A DNA stretch of 64,000 bases from Ramlibacter sp. Leaf400 (GTDB lineage: Bacteria > Pseudomonadota > Gammaproteobacteria > Burkholderiales > Burkholderiaceae_C): the NCBI RefSeq assembly GCF_001424545.1, contig NZ_LMQL01000009.1:454822-518821 (forward strand), given 5' to 3'. The notes beneath the pieces are model-generated. The model was not told the origin of the DNA. It saw only the letters and a list, made by a program, of their open reading frames with translations, and searched no databases. Below are positions 47,210 through 57,100 of the stretch, one piece after another. A program made the translations under genes and the position numbers. Position 1 is the first letter of the stretch; each line of letters opens with the position of its first letter.

Positions 47210-47539
47210 ATGAAAGCCTCTCTCGCAACCCTCCTCGTCGCCGCCTGGCTTGCTGCCGCGGCGCCCGCCAATGCGCAACAGGTCCAGCTTCCGCAGGCCG
47301 CCCGGTCCGGGGACGCGACCTACGCGGAAGGTGAGGTGCGCAAGGTCGACAGGTCCGCCGGGAAGATCACCCTGAAGCACGGCGAGATCCGGAACCTCGA
47401 CATGCCACCGATGACGATGGTGTTCGTGGTCGCGGACGCGTCGATGGTGGACCAGGTCAAGGTGGGGGACAGGATCCGGTTCCGCGCGACCAGCCAGGAA
47501 GGCCGGTTCACGGTGACGGAGATCCTGGCCGCCCAGTGA
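47210..47539 (+). CDS. CusF-like periplasmic copper-binding protein
   Basis: 109 aa. Signal peptide (TLLVAAWLAAAAPANA), then the CusF beta-barrel: EGEVRKVDRSAGKITLKHGEI followed by NLDMPPMTMVF, the Met/His motif that binds Cu(I)/Ag(I), and VKVGDRIRF. CusF passes Cu(I) to CusB; no CusBA is encoded here. The start at 47210 is preferred because AAGGAA lies 7 nt upstream; a GTG frame from 47156 reads through the tetranucleotide repeat. Confidence 0.88.
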   Translation: MKASLATLLVAAWLAAAAPANAQQVQLPQAARSGDATYAEGEVRKVDRSAGKITLKHGEIRNLDMPPMTMVFVVADASMVDQVKVGDRIRFRATSQEGRFTVTEILAAQ

Positions 47540-47570
47540 CGGCCCGCTCCGCCGCAGGCGTGGGCCCCGC

Positions 47571-48629
47571 CTAGTGCCTGTGCTGGTGGTGCAGGTCCGG
47601 CGCGTGCGGATGCGCGTGGCGCCTGGGCTCGTGCACGTGAGGATGGCTGTGGGGGCCCGCCGGCATCGGATCGTGGACGTGGTCGTGGTGGCCGTCGTCG
47701 TGCCTGTGGGCGTGTTCGTGCGCCATGGCCTCGTGCTCGTGCTCGTGCGCATGTCGCTCGACGAGGTGGAGGAAGATGCCGACGGCCATCAGGAGACCCG
47801 CCGCCGCCATGAGCCAGCCGCCATGGCGGTCGCCCAGCGCCAGTGCTCCGGCCGCCCCCATGAAGGGCGCGCAGGCGAAGACCGACCCCGTGCGCGCGGC
47901 GCCGAAGGTGCGCTGCGCGAGCAGGTAGAACCTCAGCGACAACCCGTAGCCCGTGGCCCCGATGGCGAGCAGCCCCAGCGCCGCGGAGCCTGAAGGAAGT
48001 GGCTCGCCGACGGCGAGCGCGATGGAGAGGGTCGCGCAGGCCCCGAGCGCAGCTTTCGCCAACACGACCTGGCCGGGGTCGCGGTCGGCGAGCGGACGCG
48101 ATGCGGTGTTGTCGGCACCCCAGGCCGCGGTGGCCAGGAGCACCGCCAGGAGGCCCGCGAGCTGCCCGGAGCCCGCCGAGGCCTGGTCGAGCGCGAGCAG
48201 CGCGCCGCCCCCGAGCAGCAGGAGCATGGCCAGCACCACGCGCGGCTCCATGGTTTCGCGGTAGAGGAGGCGGGCGAGGAGCGCCGTGAACAGCGCCTCG
48301 AGCGTGAGCATGAGCGACGCGCCCGCGCCGCTCGCGCGCTGCAAGCCCCAGGCGAGCGCGACGGGGCCCACCACTGCGCCGAAGAAGGCGACCAGGAGGA
48401 GCCGGGGAGCATCGGCGCGCGCGAGTCGCGCCTCTCGTTCAGCGCTGCGCCTGAGCGCCGCTCCTGCGACGGCCGCTCCCGCGTAGAGCAGGCCCGCCGT
48501 GACGAAGGGGCCCAGGCCCCGGCCGCAGAGCTGGACCAGCGGCGTGGAGAGCCCGAACAGAACCGCGGCCAGCAAGGCCAGCAGGCCGCCCACTGCGGCT
48601 GGCCCGGGAGAACCGCCCGCGTGCCTCAT
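47571..48629 (-). CDS. EamA/DMT transporter with histidine tail
   Basis: 352 aa with ten TM helices in two EamA repeats (AVLFGLSTPLVQLCGRGLGP; FFGAVVGPVALAWGLQRAS). The last 61 residues hold 23 His in HxH and HEH repeats. This suggests a metal-binding cytoplasmic or periplasmic tail and a role in metal efflux or sensing. Convergent with the CusF-like gene. The substrate is unknown. Confidence 0.8.
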   Translation of the reverse strand: MRHAGGSPGPAAVGGLLALLAAVLFGLSTPLVQLCGRGLGPFVTAGLLYAGAAVAGAALRRSAEREARLARADAPRLLLVAFFGAVVGPVALAWGLQRASGAGASLMLTLEALFTALLARLLYRETMEPRVVLAMLLLLGGGALLALDQASAGSGQLAGLLAVLLATAAWGADNTASRPLADRDPGQVVLAKAALGACATLSIALAVGEPLPSGSAALGLLAIGATGYGLSLRFYLLAQRTFGAARTGSVFACAPFMGAAGALALGDRHGGWLMAAAGLLMAVGIFLHLVERHAHEHEHEAMAHEHAHRHDDGHHDHVHDPMPAGPHSHPHVHEPRRHAHPHAPDLHHQHRH

Positions 48630-48742
48630 CGCTCATGCCCTTCCTGCGCTGCGCGGCCATTCTACGGAGGCGATCCCGCGCCGTGCCTCGCCAGCTTCCC
48701 CGGAGGGTCCCTCGGTTCGACCGGCGCGTCCTGCATGAACGC

Positions 48743-49483
48743 TCAGCGCGCCACCAGCCATGCGCCCAGCAGCACCAGCCCGACGAAGAAGCAGCGGCGG
48801 AACAGCGCCTCGCTCATTTCCTCGCGCAGCTTCTGGCCGACGACCATGCCGGCCAGCGCGGGAGCCAGCGCGAGGGCCGAGTGCACCGAGCCGTCCAGGT
48901 CCAGCTGCCGGTTGGCGGCCAGCAGCGCCGCCAGCGCCAGCGTGGAGGTGGTGAAGGACAGCCCGAGGGCCTGCGCGAGCTGGTGGCGGTCGAGCTGCAG
49001 GGACTGCAGGTAGGGCACGGCCGGCAGCACGAACACGCCGGTGAGCGCGGTGATGACGCCGGTGACCCCGCCGACCAGCGGGGCCGCGACCCGCTCCCAC
49101 GCGCGGGCGGGCGGACGCGGCTTCCATCCCGCCAGGCCGCAGAGGCCGTAGGCCAGCAGGCAGGCGCCCAAGAGCATCCGCCCGAATCGCTCGTCGGTCG
49201 CCGGCAGCCAGGCGGCACACGCCACGCCGAGGAGGATGCCCAGCTGCAGGCCCCACAGCCTCTGCAACAGCCTTCGCAGCGCGCCGCCGGCCAGGGCCTG
49301 CCACAGGTTGGTCACCAGCGAAGGCACGGTCAGCAGGCTCGCCGCCTGCGGCACCGGCATCAGCAGGCCGAGGAAGCCCATCGCGAAGGTCGGCAGGCCC
49401 ATGCCGAGCACGCCCTTGACCAGCCCCGCGCCGAAGAAGATGGTGCTGACCAGGAAGAACTCGGGGAGGTGGGCGTCGAACAT
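48743..49483 (-). CDS. TauE/SafE-family membrane exporter
   Basis: 246 aa with eight TM helices. LVSTIFFGAGLVKGVLGMGLPT and the repeat in the second half (VGGVTGVITALTGVFVLPAVPYL) identify the family, which exports sulfite, sulfoacetate or related anions. The start at 49483 gives a usual N-terminus (MFDAHLPEFF); a frame to 49627 is an extension through REP-like sequence. Divergent LysR gene 225 nt away could be its regulator. Confidence 0.82.
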   Translation of the reverse strand: MFDAHLPEFFLVSTIFFGAGLVKGVLGMGLPTFAMGFLGLLMPVPQAASLLTVPSLVTNLWQALAGGALRRLLQRLWGLQLGILLGVACAAWLPATDERFGRMLLGACLLAYGLCGLAGWKPRPPARAWERVAAPLVGGVTGVITALTGVFVLPAVPYLQSLQLDRHQLAQALGLSFTTSTLALAALLAANRQLDLDGSVHSALALAPALAGMVVGQKLREEMSEALFRRCFFVGLVLLGAWLVAR

Positions 49484-49562
49484 GGGCACGCAGTGTGGCG
49501 ATGACGGTGCGCCGCGACCATCAACATTTGGTTGAAGCTCGAACGTCGGAGCCGCGCTGCGG

Positions 49563-49690
49563 TGGATCCCCGCCTTCGCGGGGATGACGGGGGGGCACGA
49601 CAGCACGACATGCAAGGTTCCCGCCATTCCCGCGGGCCGGGCACGACGGGCAAGGTTCCCGTCATTCCCGCGGAGGCGGGAATCCAGTGC
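49563..49690. repeat. REP-like elements, copy 7
   Basis: A reverse copy (49563-49590), a degenerate copy (49621-49650) and a forward copy (49660-49690). They occupy most of the 224-nt gap between the exporter and the LysR regulator and run into the LysR -10 (CATAAT, 49695-49700). Confidence 0.8.
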
Positions 49691-49707
49691 TTCCCATAAT
49701 CCCCTCC

Positions 49708-50589
49708 ATGCGATTCGACTGGACCGACCTCCAGGTCTTCCTGCACGTCTGCGAGGCCGGCAGCATGACCGCCGCGGCCGAGCGCTGCCACCTGACCGTC
49801 GCCGCCGTCAGCGCCCGGGTCCGCACCCTCGAAGAAGCCAACGGCGTGCTCCTGCTCCAGCGCCACGCGCGTGGCGTCTCGCCGACCGTCGCGGGCGAAG
49901 TCCTGTCCCGCCACGCGCGCGTCGTCTTCGACCAGGTCCAGCGCCTGGAGAGCGACCTGCTCCACGCCCGGGCCGCCTCCACGCGGCGCATCGTGCTGCT
50001 GGCCAACAGCTCCGCGCTGGCCCGGCCGATGGTGCCGGCGCTCATCGACCTGGGCGCGCCCGACTCGCCACCGCAAATCGTGGTCCGCGAGAGCTCGAGC
50101 GAAGCCACCGTGCTGGCCCTGCGCTCGGGCGCCGCCGACGTGGGCATCGTGTCCGACGCGGTGGACACCCGCGGGCTGGTGACGCAGGCGCTGGGCCCCG
50201 ATCCGCTGGTGCTGGCCGTCGCGCGCACTCATCCGCTCGCAGAGCGCCATGCCGTCTCGTTCCAGGAAGTGCTCGACCCGCCCTGGGTCGCCTGGGGCGA
50301 GCAGAGCGCGCTGTCCACGCACCTGCTGGTGCGCGCCCTCGCGCTGGGCACGCCGCTGCGCCCGCGCATCACCTGGCCGCAGCTCGAAGGCGTGCTGCAG
50401 CTCGTGGCGCGCGGCGTCGGCGTGACGGTGCTGCCCCGGGCGGTGGTGGAGCGCCATGCGAACCCGGGCATCGCTTGCGTCCGCCTGGACGAAGCCTGGG
50501 CGCAGCGGCAACTGCTGGCCTGCCATGCGGAGGGCGGCGATCGCGTGCGGGCGCAGCTCGCGCAGGGCCTGCAACGGGCCTGGACCTGA
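49708..50589 (+). CDS. LysR-type transcriptional regulator
   Basis: 293 aa. N-terminal winged HTH (LQVFLHVCEAGSMTAAAERCHLTVAAVSARVRTLEE) and a LysR effector domain. CATAAT lies 7 nt before the ATG without SD (leaderless type). By position it probably controls the divergent TauE/SafE gene. The HTH is slightly atypical with TVAAVSARV in the recognition helix. Confidence 0.9.
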   Translation: MRFDWTDLQVFLHVCEAGSMTAAAERCHLTVAAVSARVRTLEEANGVLLLQRHARGVSPTVAGEVLSRHARVVFDQVQRLESDLLHARAASTRRIVLLANSSALARPMVPALIDLGAPDSPPQIVVRESSSEATVLALRSGAADVGIVSDAVDTRGLVTQALGPDPLVLAVARTHPLAERHAVSFQEVLDPPWVAWGEQSALSTHLLVRALALGTPLRPRITWPQLEGVLQLVARGVGVTVLPRAVVERHANPGIACVRLDEAWAQRQLLACHAEGGDRVRAQLAQGLQRAWT

Positions 50590-50607
50590 CGCCGTCACAA
50601 TGGCTTG

Positions 50608-50916
50608 ATGGACAACGTCACCCTTGCCGACAACCCGTCCCGCCACCGCTTCGAACTCCAGGTCGACGGCGAGGTGGCGGCCTTTTCCGAGTACAACGCG
50701 CTCAAGGGCGCGCTGCTCTTCACGCACACCGAGGTGCAGCCCGCCCACGAGGGCAAGGGCCTGGCCAGCCGGCTGATCAAGTTCGCGCTGGACGAGGTGC
50801 GGCGCCAGGGCCTGCATGCCATCCCGGCCTGCCCGTTCGTCGCGGGCTACATCCGCAAGCACCCCGAGGAGCTGGACCTGGTCACGGAAGAAAGCCGCAG
50901 GGCCTTCCTGAAGTGA
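50608..50916 (+). CDS. Small GNAT-like N-acetyltransferase (YjdJ type)
   Basis: 102 aa. SRHRFELQVDGEVAAFSEY and HTEVQPAHEGKGLASRLIKFAL (acetyl-CoA loop), then IPACPFVAGYIRKHPEE, the signature of the short GCN5-like YjdJ family. Substrate unknown. CACAAT (50596-50601) is 6 nt before the ATG; a TTG at 50605 is less likely. It follows the LysR gene by 18 nt. Confidence 0.88.
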   Translation: MDNVTLADNPSRHRFELQVDGEVAAFSEYNALKGALLFTHTEVQPAHEGKGLASRLIKFALDEVRRQGLHAIPACPFVAGYIRKHPEELDLVTEESRRAFLK

Positions 50917-50932
50917 CCGCGCGTGCGGGGCT

Positions 50933-51847
50933 TCAGCCCCGGACGTGCTCGCTGCGGGCGAACAGCTCCACCGCCCATTCCACGAACGCGCGCACCTTGG
51001 CGCTCAGGTGCCGGTTGGGCGGGTAGACCACGTGCAGCGGGATGGCGGGGCGGTCCCAGTCGGGCAGCACGGGGACCAGCTCCCCGCGCTCCAGGTGCGA
51101 GGCCGCGCCGAACAGCGCGACCTGCGAGACGCCCATGCCCGCCAGCACGGCCGCCATGTGCGCATTGGCCTCGTTGAGCGAGAGCCGGTAGCGGCCCCAG
51201 ATCTCCATCGACTGCCCGTCGCGCTCGAACACGTGCGGGTAGGGCCGCCCGGTGCGCGTGGAGAAGTAGTTGACCGTGGTGTGCTGGCCGTTCTCCAGGT
51301 CCTGCGGCGTGGCGGGCATGCCGCTGCGGCGCAGGTACTCGGGCGACGCCACGGTGACCAGCCGCATGTTGCCCACGCGGCGCGCCACCAGCGACTGCTC
51401 CAGCAGCTCGCCGCCGCGGATCACGCAGTCCACGTTGTCGCCGATCAGGTCCACCGGCCGGTCCGACACGCCCAGGTCGAGCTGGATGTCGGGGTAGCGC
51501 TGGAAGAACCCGGGCAGCGCCGGGATCACGATCAGCCGAGCGACCGAGGTGCCCACGTCCACCCGCAGCCGGCCGCTGGGGTTGGCCTGGGCGTTGGACA
51601 TGCTGGCCTCGATGTCGTCCAGGTCGTTGAGCAGCCGCGAAGTGCGCTCGTAGTAGGCGGCGCCGTCGGCCGTGACGGTCACGCGCCGCGTCGTGCGGTT
51701 GAGCAGCCTCACTTTCAGGCGCTCTTCCAGCTGCTGCACCAGCTTGGTCACCGAGCCCTTGGGCAGGTCGAACGACTCCGCCGCGCGCGTGAAGCTGCCC
51801 GTCTCCACCACGCGCGCGAAGACCTGCATCGCCTGGATCCTGTCCAT
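50933..51847 (-). CDS. LysR-type transcriptional regulator
   Basis: 304 aa. HTH MQVFARVVETGSFTRAAESF with LPKGSVTKLVQQLEERLKVRLL, then the effector domain (SGRLRVDVGTSVARLIVIPALP), as in the large CrgA/DmlR-like subgroup. AAGG precedes the ATG at 51847. It is divergent from the RND operon (152 nt to the first gene), so it is the likely regulator of the pump. Confidence 0.9.
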   Translation of the reverse strand: MDRIQAMQVFARVVETGSFTRAAESFDLPKGSVTKLVQQLEERLKVRLLNRTTRRVTVTADGAAYYERTSRLLNDLDDIEASMSNAQANPSGRLRVDVGTSVARLIVIPALPGFFQRYPDIQLDLGVSDRPVDLIGDNVDCVIRGGELLEQSLVARRVGNMRLVTVASPEYLRRSGMPATPQDLENGQHTTVNYFSTRTGRPYPHVFERDGQSMEIWGRYRLSLNEANAHMAAVLAGMGVSQVALFGAASHLERGELVPVLPDWDRPAIPLHVVYPPNRHLSAKVRAFVEWAVELFARSEHVRG

Positions 51848-51999
51848 CCTTGTTTCCCTCTTGTGGCGGCCTCGTGGGCCTGGGTGTCCGATTCGCCACG
51901 GCCGGGTGGGCCGCAGCCCCGGATTGTTCATCCGATGGAAACAGAGAACTGGTCGGGCGCGTCTTTATCCGCAGATGCCGCCTGCCTATAGTCGCTTCC

Positions 52000-52821
52000 A
52001 TGGCCGCACTGCCCTCTCCCACCGCCTTCCGCACCCTGCCGGTGCCGGGGCTCGGCCGCGACCTGCGGGTCTGGGGCGGCAAGGTGCGCGGCAAGTCGCT
52101 GCCGCTGGTGCTGCACTTCCATGGCGGCACCTTCGACAGCGGCGACCTCGACAGCGGCGCGCAACTCGCCCAGCTGATGGTGGGGGCCGGCGCGGTGGTC
52201 GCGTCCTTCGACTACCCGCTGGCGCCCGGGCACCGCTTCCCCGACGCGGTGGAAGCCGGCTACGCCGCGCTCGAGTGGCTGTACAAGCAGAGGACCGCCC
52301 TGGCCGGCAAGGACGCGCCGTTCTTCGTCGCCGGCGAGGAAGCCGGCGGCAACCTGGCCGCCGCGGTGGCGATGGTGGCGCGCGACCGGCTGCATCCGCC
52401 GCTGGCCGGGCAGGTGCTGGTCGCGCCCATGCTGGACCCCTGCAGCGGCACGCCTTCGCTGCGCGACAAGCTCGGGCCGCAGGTGGAATGCCGCTGGGCC
52501 GAGGGCTGGCAGCGGTACCTGCGCGGGCCGATGGACGCCGAGCATCCCTACGCGGTGCCCGGCCGGGCGCAGCGGCTCGCGGGCCTGGCGCCGGCGCTGG
52601 TGCTCACCGCCGCCGACGACCCGATGCGCGACGAGGCCGTGGCCTATGCCGACCGGCTGCGCGCGGCCGGCGTGCCGGCCACCAGCGCGGTGCTGGGCCT
52701 GGCCACCGGCTGGCCGCAATCGCTGGAGCAGGAGCTGCCCGACGACTGTCCCTGCGCCGGCGAGGCGCAGTGCTGGCTGCGCGACTTCTTCCAGGCCCCG
52801 ACGCCGCCGCCGCCCAGCTGA
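52000..52821 (+). CDS. Alpha/beta-hydrolase-fold pseudoenzyme (HSL type)
   Basis: 273 aa. The fold matches hormone-sensitive-lipase-type esterases: oxyanion HFHGGTF, DYPLAPGHRFPDAV, and GEEAGGNLAAAVA. The nucleophile position of GDSAGG is Glu114 instead of Ser, and the His of the usual HGF is Thr236 (ATGW); only an Asp (AADDPMRDEA) is left. It is therefore unlikely to be a hydrolase. TATAGT (51987-51992) lies 7 nt before the ATG. It precedes the RND pump by 146 nt and may be a scaffold or ligand-binding partner (inference). Confidence 0.8.
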   Translation: MAALPSPTAFRTLPVPGLGRDLRVWGGKVRGKSLPLVLHFHGGTFDSGDLDSGAQLAQLMVGAGAVVASFDYPLAPGHRFPDAVEAGYAALEWLYKQRTALAGKDAPFFVAGEEAGGNLAAAVAMVARDRLHPPLAGQVLVAPMLDPCSGTPSLRDKLGPQVECRWAEGWQRYLRGPMDAEHPYAVPGRAQRLAGLAPALVLTAADDPMRDEAVAYADRLRAAGVPATSAVLGLATGWPQSLEQELPDDCPCAGEAQCWLRDFFQAPTPPPPS

Positions 52822-52967
52822 ACGCCGCCGGCGCGCCGAAAGGCCCGCCGGCCCTCCGCGAATTCCGCGGCATCCCTTTGACCTTGCCCCCATGGCAGGC
52901 CCGATCGTGCGGGCCCGCCAGGGATCGCTCATCCCTTTCACGACAGATCTCGAAGACGAGGCCCCCC

Positions 52968-54182
52968 ATGAACAACGCTTTCCGGAAACTCTCCCGCCAC
53001 TGGTGGCTCGCCGCCAGCCTCGGCGCCCTGGCCGCCGCCGGCGCGGTCGTGTTCGGTCCCACCAGCGGCGCGCAGGCCAGCGCGCCGGCCGCCGCGCCGC
53101 CGCCCACGCCGGTGTCGGTCGCCACCGTCGCCGAACGCGAGGTCACCGCGTGGGACGAGTTCTCCGGCCGCCTCGAAGCGGTGGAGCGCGTGGACATCCG
53201 CTCGCGCGTGGCCGGCGCGGTGCAGGCCGTGCACTTCCGCGAAGGCGCCATCGTCGCCCGGGGCGACCTGCTGGTGACGATCGACCCCGCACCCTACGCC
53301 GCCGAGGTCGAGCGCGCCGAAGCCCAGGTGGGCGCCGCGCAGGCGCGGCTGGCGCACGCCTCCAACGAGCAGGCGCGCGCCCGCCGCCTGTGGGAGGAAA
53401 GCGCGATCGCCCAGCGCGAGGTGGACGAACGCGTCAACGGCCTGCGCGAGGCCGAGGCCAACCTGCGCGCCGCGCAGGCGCAGCTGCAGGCCGCGCGCCT
53501 GAGCCTGTCGTACACCCAGGTGCGCGCGCCGGTGGCGGGCCGCATCGGCCGGCTGGAGGTGACGGCGGGCAACCTGGTCGCCGCCGGCCCCGGCGCGCCG
53601 GTGCTGACCACGCTGGTGTCGGTCAGCCCGATCTACGCCAGCTTCGAGGCCGACGAGCAGACCATCGTGCGCGCGCTCAGGGACCTGCCCAGCGGCGCCA
53701 GCGCCCGCCAGCAGATCGAGCGCATCCCGGTGCGGATGGACACGGCGGCCGGGCAGGAGAAGGACCACGAGGGCCGGCTGCAACTGATCGACAACCAGGT
53801 GGATGCCAAGAGCGGAACCATCCGAGTGCGCGCCGCCTTCGACAACCGCGACGGCAGCCTGATCCCCGGCCAGTTCGCCCGCATCCGCATGGGCCAGCCG
53901 CGCCCGGCGCGCGTGCTGCTGGTGAGCGAACGCGCCATCGGCACCGACCAGGAAAAGAAGTTCGTGCTCGCCGTCGGCACGGACAACAAGGCCGAGTACC
54001 GCGAGGTCGCGCTCGGCACCACGGTGGACGGGCTGCGCGTGGTGCGCAGCGGCCTGAAGGCGGGCGACCGCATCGTCGTCAACGGCCTGCAGCGCGTGCG
54101 CCCCGGCGCGGTGGTGCAGCCGCAGGCGGTGGACATGGTGGCGCGGGCCGAGCCGGCGCCGGCCGTCGCCGCCGCCAAGTGA
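52968..54182 (+). CDS. RND efflux periplasmic adaptor (MexE/AcrA type)
   Basis: 404 aa. An N-terminal TM or signal region (WWLAASLGALAAAGAVVFG), lipoyl halves with FSGRLEAVERVDIRSRVAGAV and SYTQVRAPVAGRIGRLEVTAG, a coiled-coil hairpin between them, and a membrane-proximal domain (GLKAGDRIVVNGLQRVRPG). It bridges the RND pump and the outer-membrane channel. The ATG at 52968 follows 146 nt of untranslated sequence; rnd pump gene 13 nt downstream. Confidence 0.93.
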   Translation: MNNAFRKLSRHWWLAASLGALAAAGAVVFGPTSGAQASAPAAAPPPTPVSVATVAEREVTAWDEFSGRLEAVERVDIRSRVAGAVQAVHFREGAIVARGDLLVTIDPAPYAAEVERAEAQVGAAQARLAHASNEQARARRLWEESAIAQREVDERVNGLREAEANLRAAQAQLQAARLSLSYTQVRAPVAGRIGRLEVTAGNLVAAGPGAPVLTTLVSVSPIYASFEADEQTIVRALRDLPSGASARQQIERIPVRMDTAAGQEKDHEGRLQLIDNQVDAKSGTIRVRAAFDNRDGSLIPGQFARIRMGQPRPARVLLVSERAIGTDQEKKFVLAVGTDNKAEYREVALGTTVDGLRVVRSGLKAGDRIVVNGLQRVRPGAVVQPQAVDMVARAEPAPAVAAAK

Positions 54183-54195
54183 GCACGGAGCCGCC

Positions 54196-57100
54196 ATGAA
54201 CTTCTCGAGATTCTTCATCGACCGGCCGATCTTCGCGGGCGTGCTGTCCGTGCTGATCTTCCTGGCCGGCCTCATCGCCCTGCTCGGCCTGCCCATCTCG
54301 GAGTACCCGGAGGTGGTGCCGCCCACGGTGGTGGTGCGCGCCAATTACCCCGGCGCCAACCCCAAGGTGATCGCCGAGACCGTGGCGACGCCGCTGGAGG
54401 AGGCCATCAACGGCGTGGAAGGCATGCTCTACATGGGCAGCCAGGCCACCACCGACGGCCTGCTCACGCTCAGCGTCACCTTCCGCCTGGGCACCGACCC
54501 CGACAAGGCGCAGCAGCTGGTGCAGAACCGCGTCTCGCAGGCCGAGCCGCGCCTGCCGGAGGAGGTCCGCCGCCTGGGCATCACCACCGTCAAGAGCACG
54601 CCCGACATCACCATGGTCGTGCACCTGGTGTCGCCCAGCGGCCGCTACGGCATGGACTACCTGCGCAACTACGGCGTGCTCAACGTCAAGGACCGCCTCG
54701 CGCGCATCCAGGGCGTGGGCCAGGTCGCGATCTGGGGCGGCGGCGAGTACTCCATGCGCATCTGGCTGGACCCGCAGAAGGTGGCGCAGCGCGGCCTGTC
54801 GGCCGGCGACGTGGTGGCCGCCGTGCGCAGCGAGAACGTGCAGGCCGCCGCCGGCGTGGTGGGCGCCTCGCCCAGCGTGCCGGGCGTGGACCTGCAGCTG
54901 TCCATCAACGCCCAGGGCCGCCTGGTGAGCGAGCAGGAGTTCGGCGACATCATCGTCAAGACCGGTGCCGACGGCGCCGTCACCCGCCTGCGCGACGTGG
55001 CGCGGCTGGAGCTGGGCGCGGCCGACTACTCGCTGCGCTCGCTGCTGGACAACGACCCCGCCGTGGGCATCGGCGTGTTCCAGGCGCCGGGCTCCAACGC
55101 GCTGGAGATCTCCGCGCAGGTGCGCGCCACCATGGAGGAGATCGCCCGCACCATGCCCGAGGGCGTGGAGTACCGCATCGCCTACGACCCCACGCAGTTC
55201 GTGCGGGCCTCGATCAAGTCGGTCGTGCAGACGCTGGCCGAGGCCATCGCGCTGGTGGTGCTGGTGGTGATCCTGTTCCTGCAGACCTGGCGCGCCTCCA
55301 TCATCCCGCTGCTGGCGGTGCCGGTGTCGGTGGTGGGCACCTTCGCGGTGCTGCACCTGCTGGGCTTCTCGATCAACGCGCTCAGCCTGTTCGGGCTGGT
55401 GCTGGCGATCGGCATCGTGGTGGACGACGCCATCGTCGTGGTGGAGAACGTCGAGCGCAACATCGAGGCCGGCCACTCGCCGCTGGAGGCGACCTACCGC
55501 GCGATGCGCGAGGTGTCGGGGCCCATCATCGCCATCGCGCTGGTGCTGTCGGCGGTGTTCCTGCCCCTGGCCTTCATCAGCGGGCTCACCGGCCAGTTCT
55601 ACCGGCAGTTCGCGGTCACCATCGCGATCTCCACCGTGATCTCGGCGATCAACTCGCTGACGCTGTCGCCGGCCCTGGCCGCCCTGCTGCTGCGCGGCCA
55701 CGACCAGCCCAAGGACGCGCTCACCCGCTTCATGGACCGCGGGTTCGGCTGGCTGTTCCGCGGCTTCAACCGGCTGTTCGGCCGCGGCGCCGAGGCCTAC
55801 GGCCGGGGCGTGCGCGCGGTGCTGGGGCGCAAGGCGCTGATGCTGGGGCTGTACCTGGCGCTCGCGGCGCTGACGCTGGGCGTGTTCAAGGCGGTGCCGG
55901 GCGGCTTCGTGCCGGCGCAGGACAAGCAGTACCTGATCGGCTTCGCCCAGCTGCCGGACGGCGCCACGCTGGACCGCACCGACGCGGTGATCCGCCGCAT
56001 GGGCGAGATCGCGCAGAAGAACCCCAACGTGTCCGGCACGCTGGCCTTCCCGGGCCTGTCGATCAACGGCTTCACCAACAGCTCCAACTCGGGGATCGTG
56101 TTCGCCATGCTCAAGCCGTTCGAGGAGCGCAAGCGCGCCGACCAGAGCGGCGGCGCGGTGGCGATGCAGCTGAACCAGGAGTTCGCCGGCATCCAGGACG
56201 CCTTCATCGTGATGTTCCCGCCCCCGCCGGTGCAGGGCCTGGGCACCACCGGCGGCTTCAAGCTGCAGCTGGAGGACCGCGCCTCGCTGGGCTACGACGC
56301 GATGGACGCCGCGGTGAAGGCCTTCATGGCCAAGGCGCAGCAGGCGCCCGAGCTGGCCGGGCTGTTCACCAGCTGGCAGGTCAACGTGCCGCAGCTGTGG
56401 GCCGACATCGACCGCACCAAGGCGCGCCAGCTGGGCGTGCCGGTGACGGACATCTTCGACACCCTGCAGATCTACCTGGGCAGCCTCTACGTCAACGACT
56501 TCAACAAGTTCGGCCGCACCTACTCGGTGAGGGTGCAGGCCGACGCGCCCTACCGCGCGCGCGCCGAGGACATAGTCACGCTGAAGGTGCGCGCGTCGTC
56601 GGGCGAGATGGTGCCGCTGTCGGCGCTGATGAAGGTGCGCGAGAGCTACGGGCCCGAGCGCGCCATGCGCTACAACGGCTACCTCACCGCCGACGTCAAC
56701 GGCGGCCCCGCGCCCGGCTTTTCGTCGCACCAGGCCCAGGCCGCCATCGAGCGCATCGCGGCCGAGACCCTGCCGCCCGGCATCTCGTTCGAATGGACCG
56801 ACCTGACCTACCAGGAGATCCTGGCCGGCAACTCCGCGGTGTGGGTCTTCCCGCTCGCCCTGCTGCTGGTGTTCCTGGTGCTGGCCGCGCAGTACGAGAG
56901 CCTCACGCTGCCGCTGTCCATCATCCTGATCGTGCCAATGGGCCTGCTGGCCGCGATGACCGGCGTGTGGCTGACCGGCGGGGACAACAACATGTTCACG
57001 CAGATCGGGCTGATGGTGCTGGTCGGGCTCTCCGCGAAGAACGCGATCCTGATCGTGGAGTTCGCCCGCGAGCTGGAGTTCGCCGGCCGCACGCCGCTGC

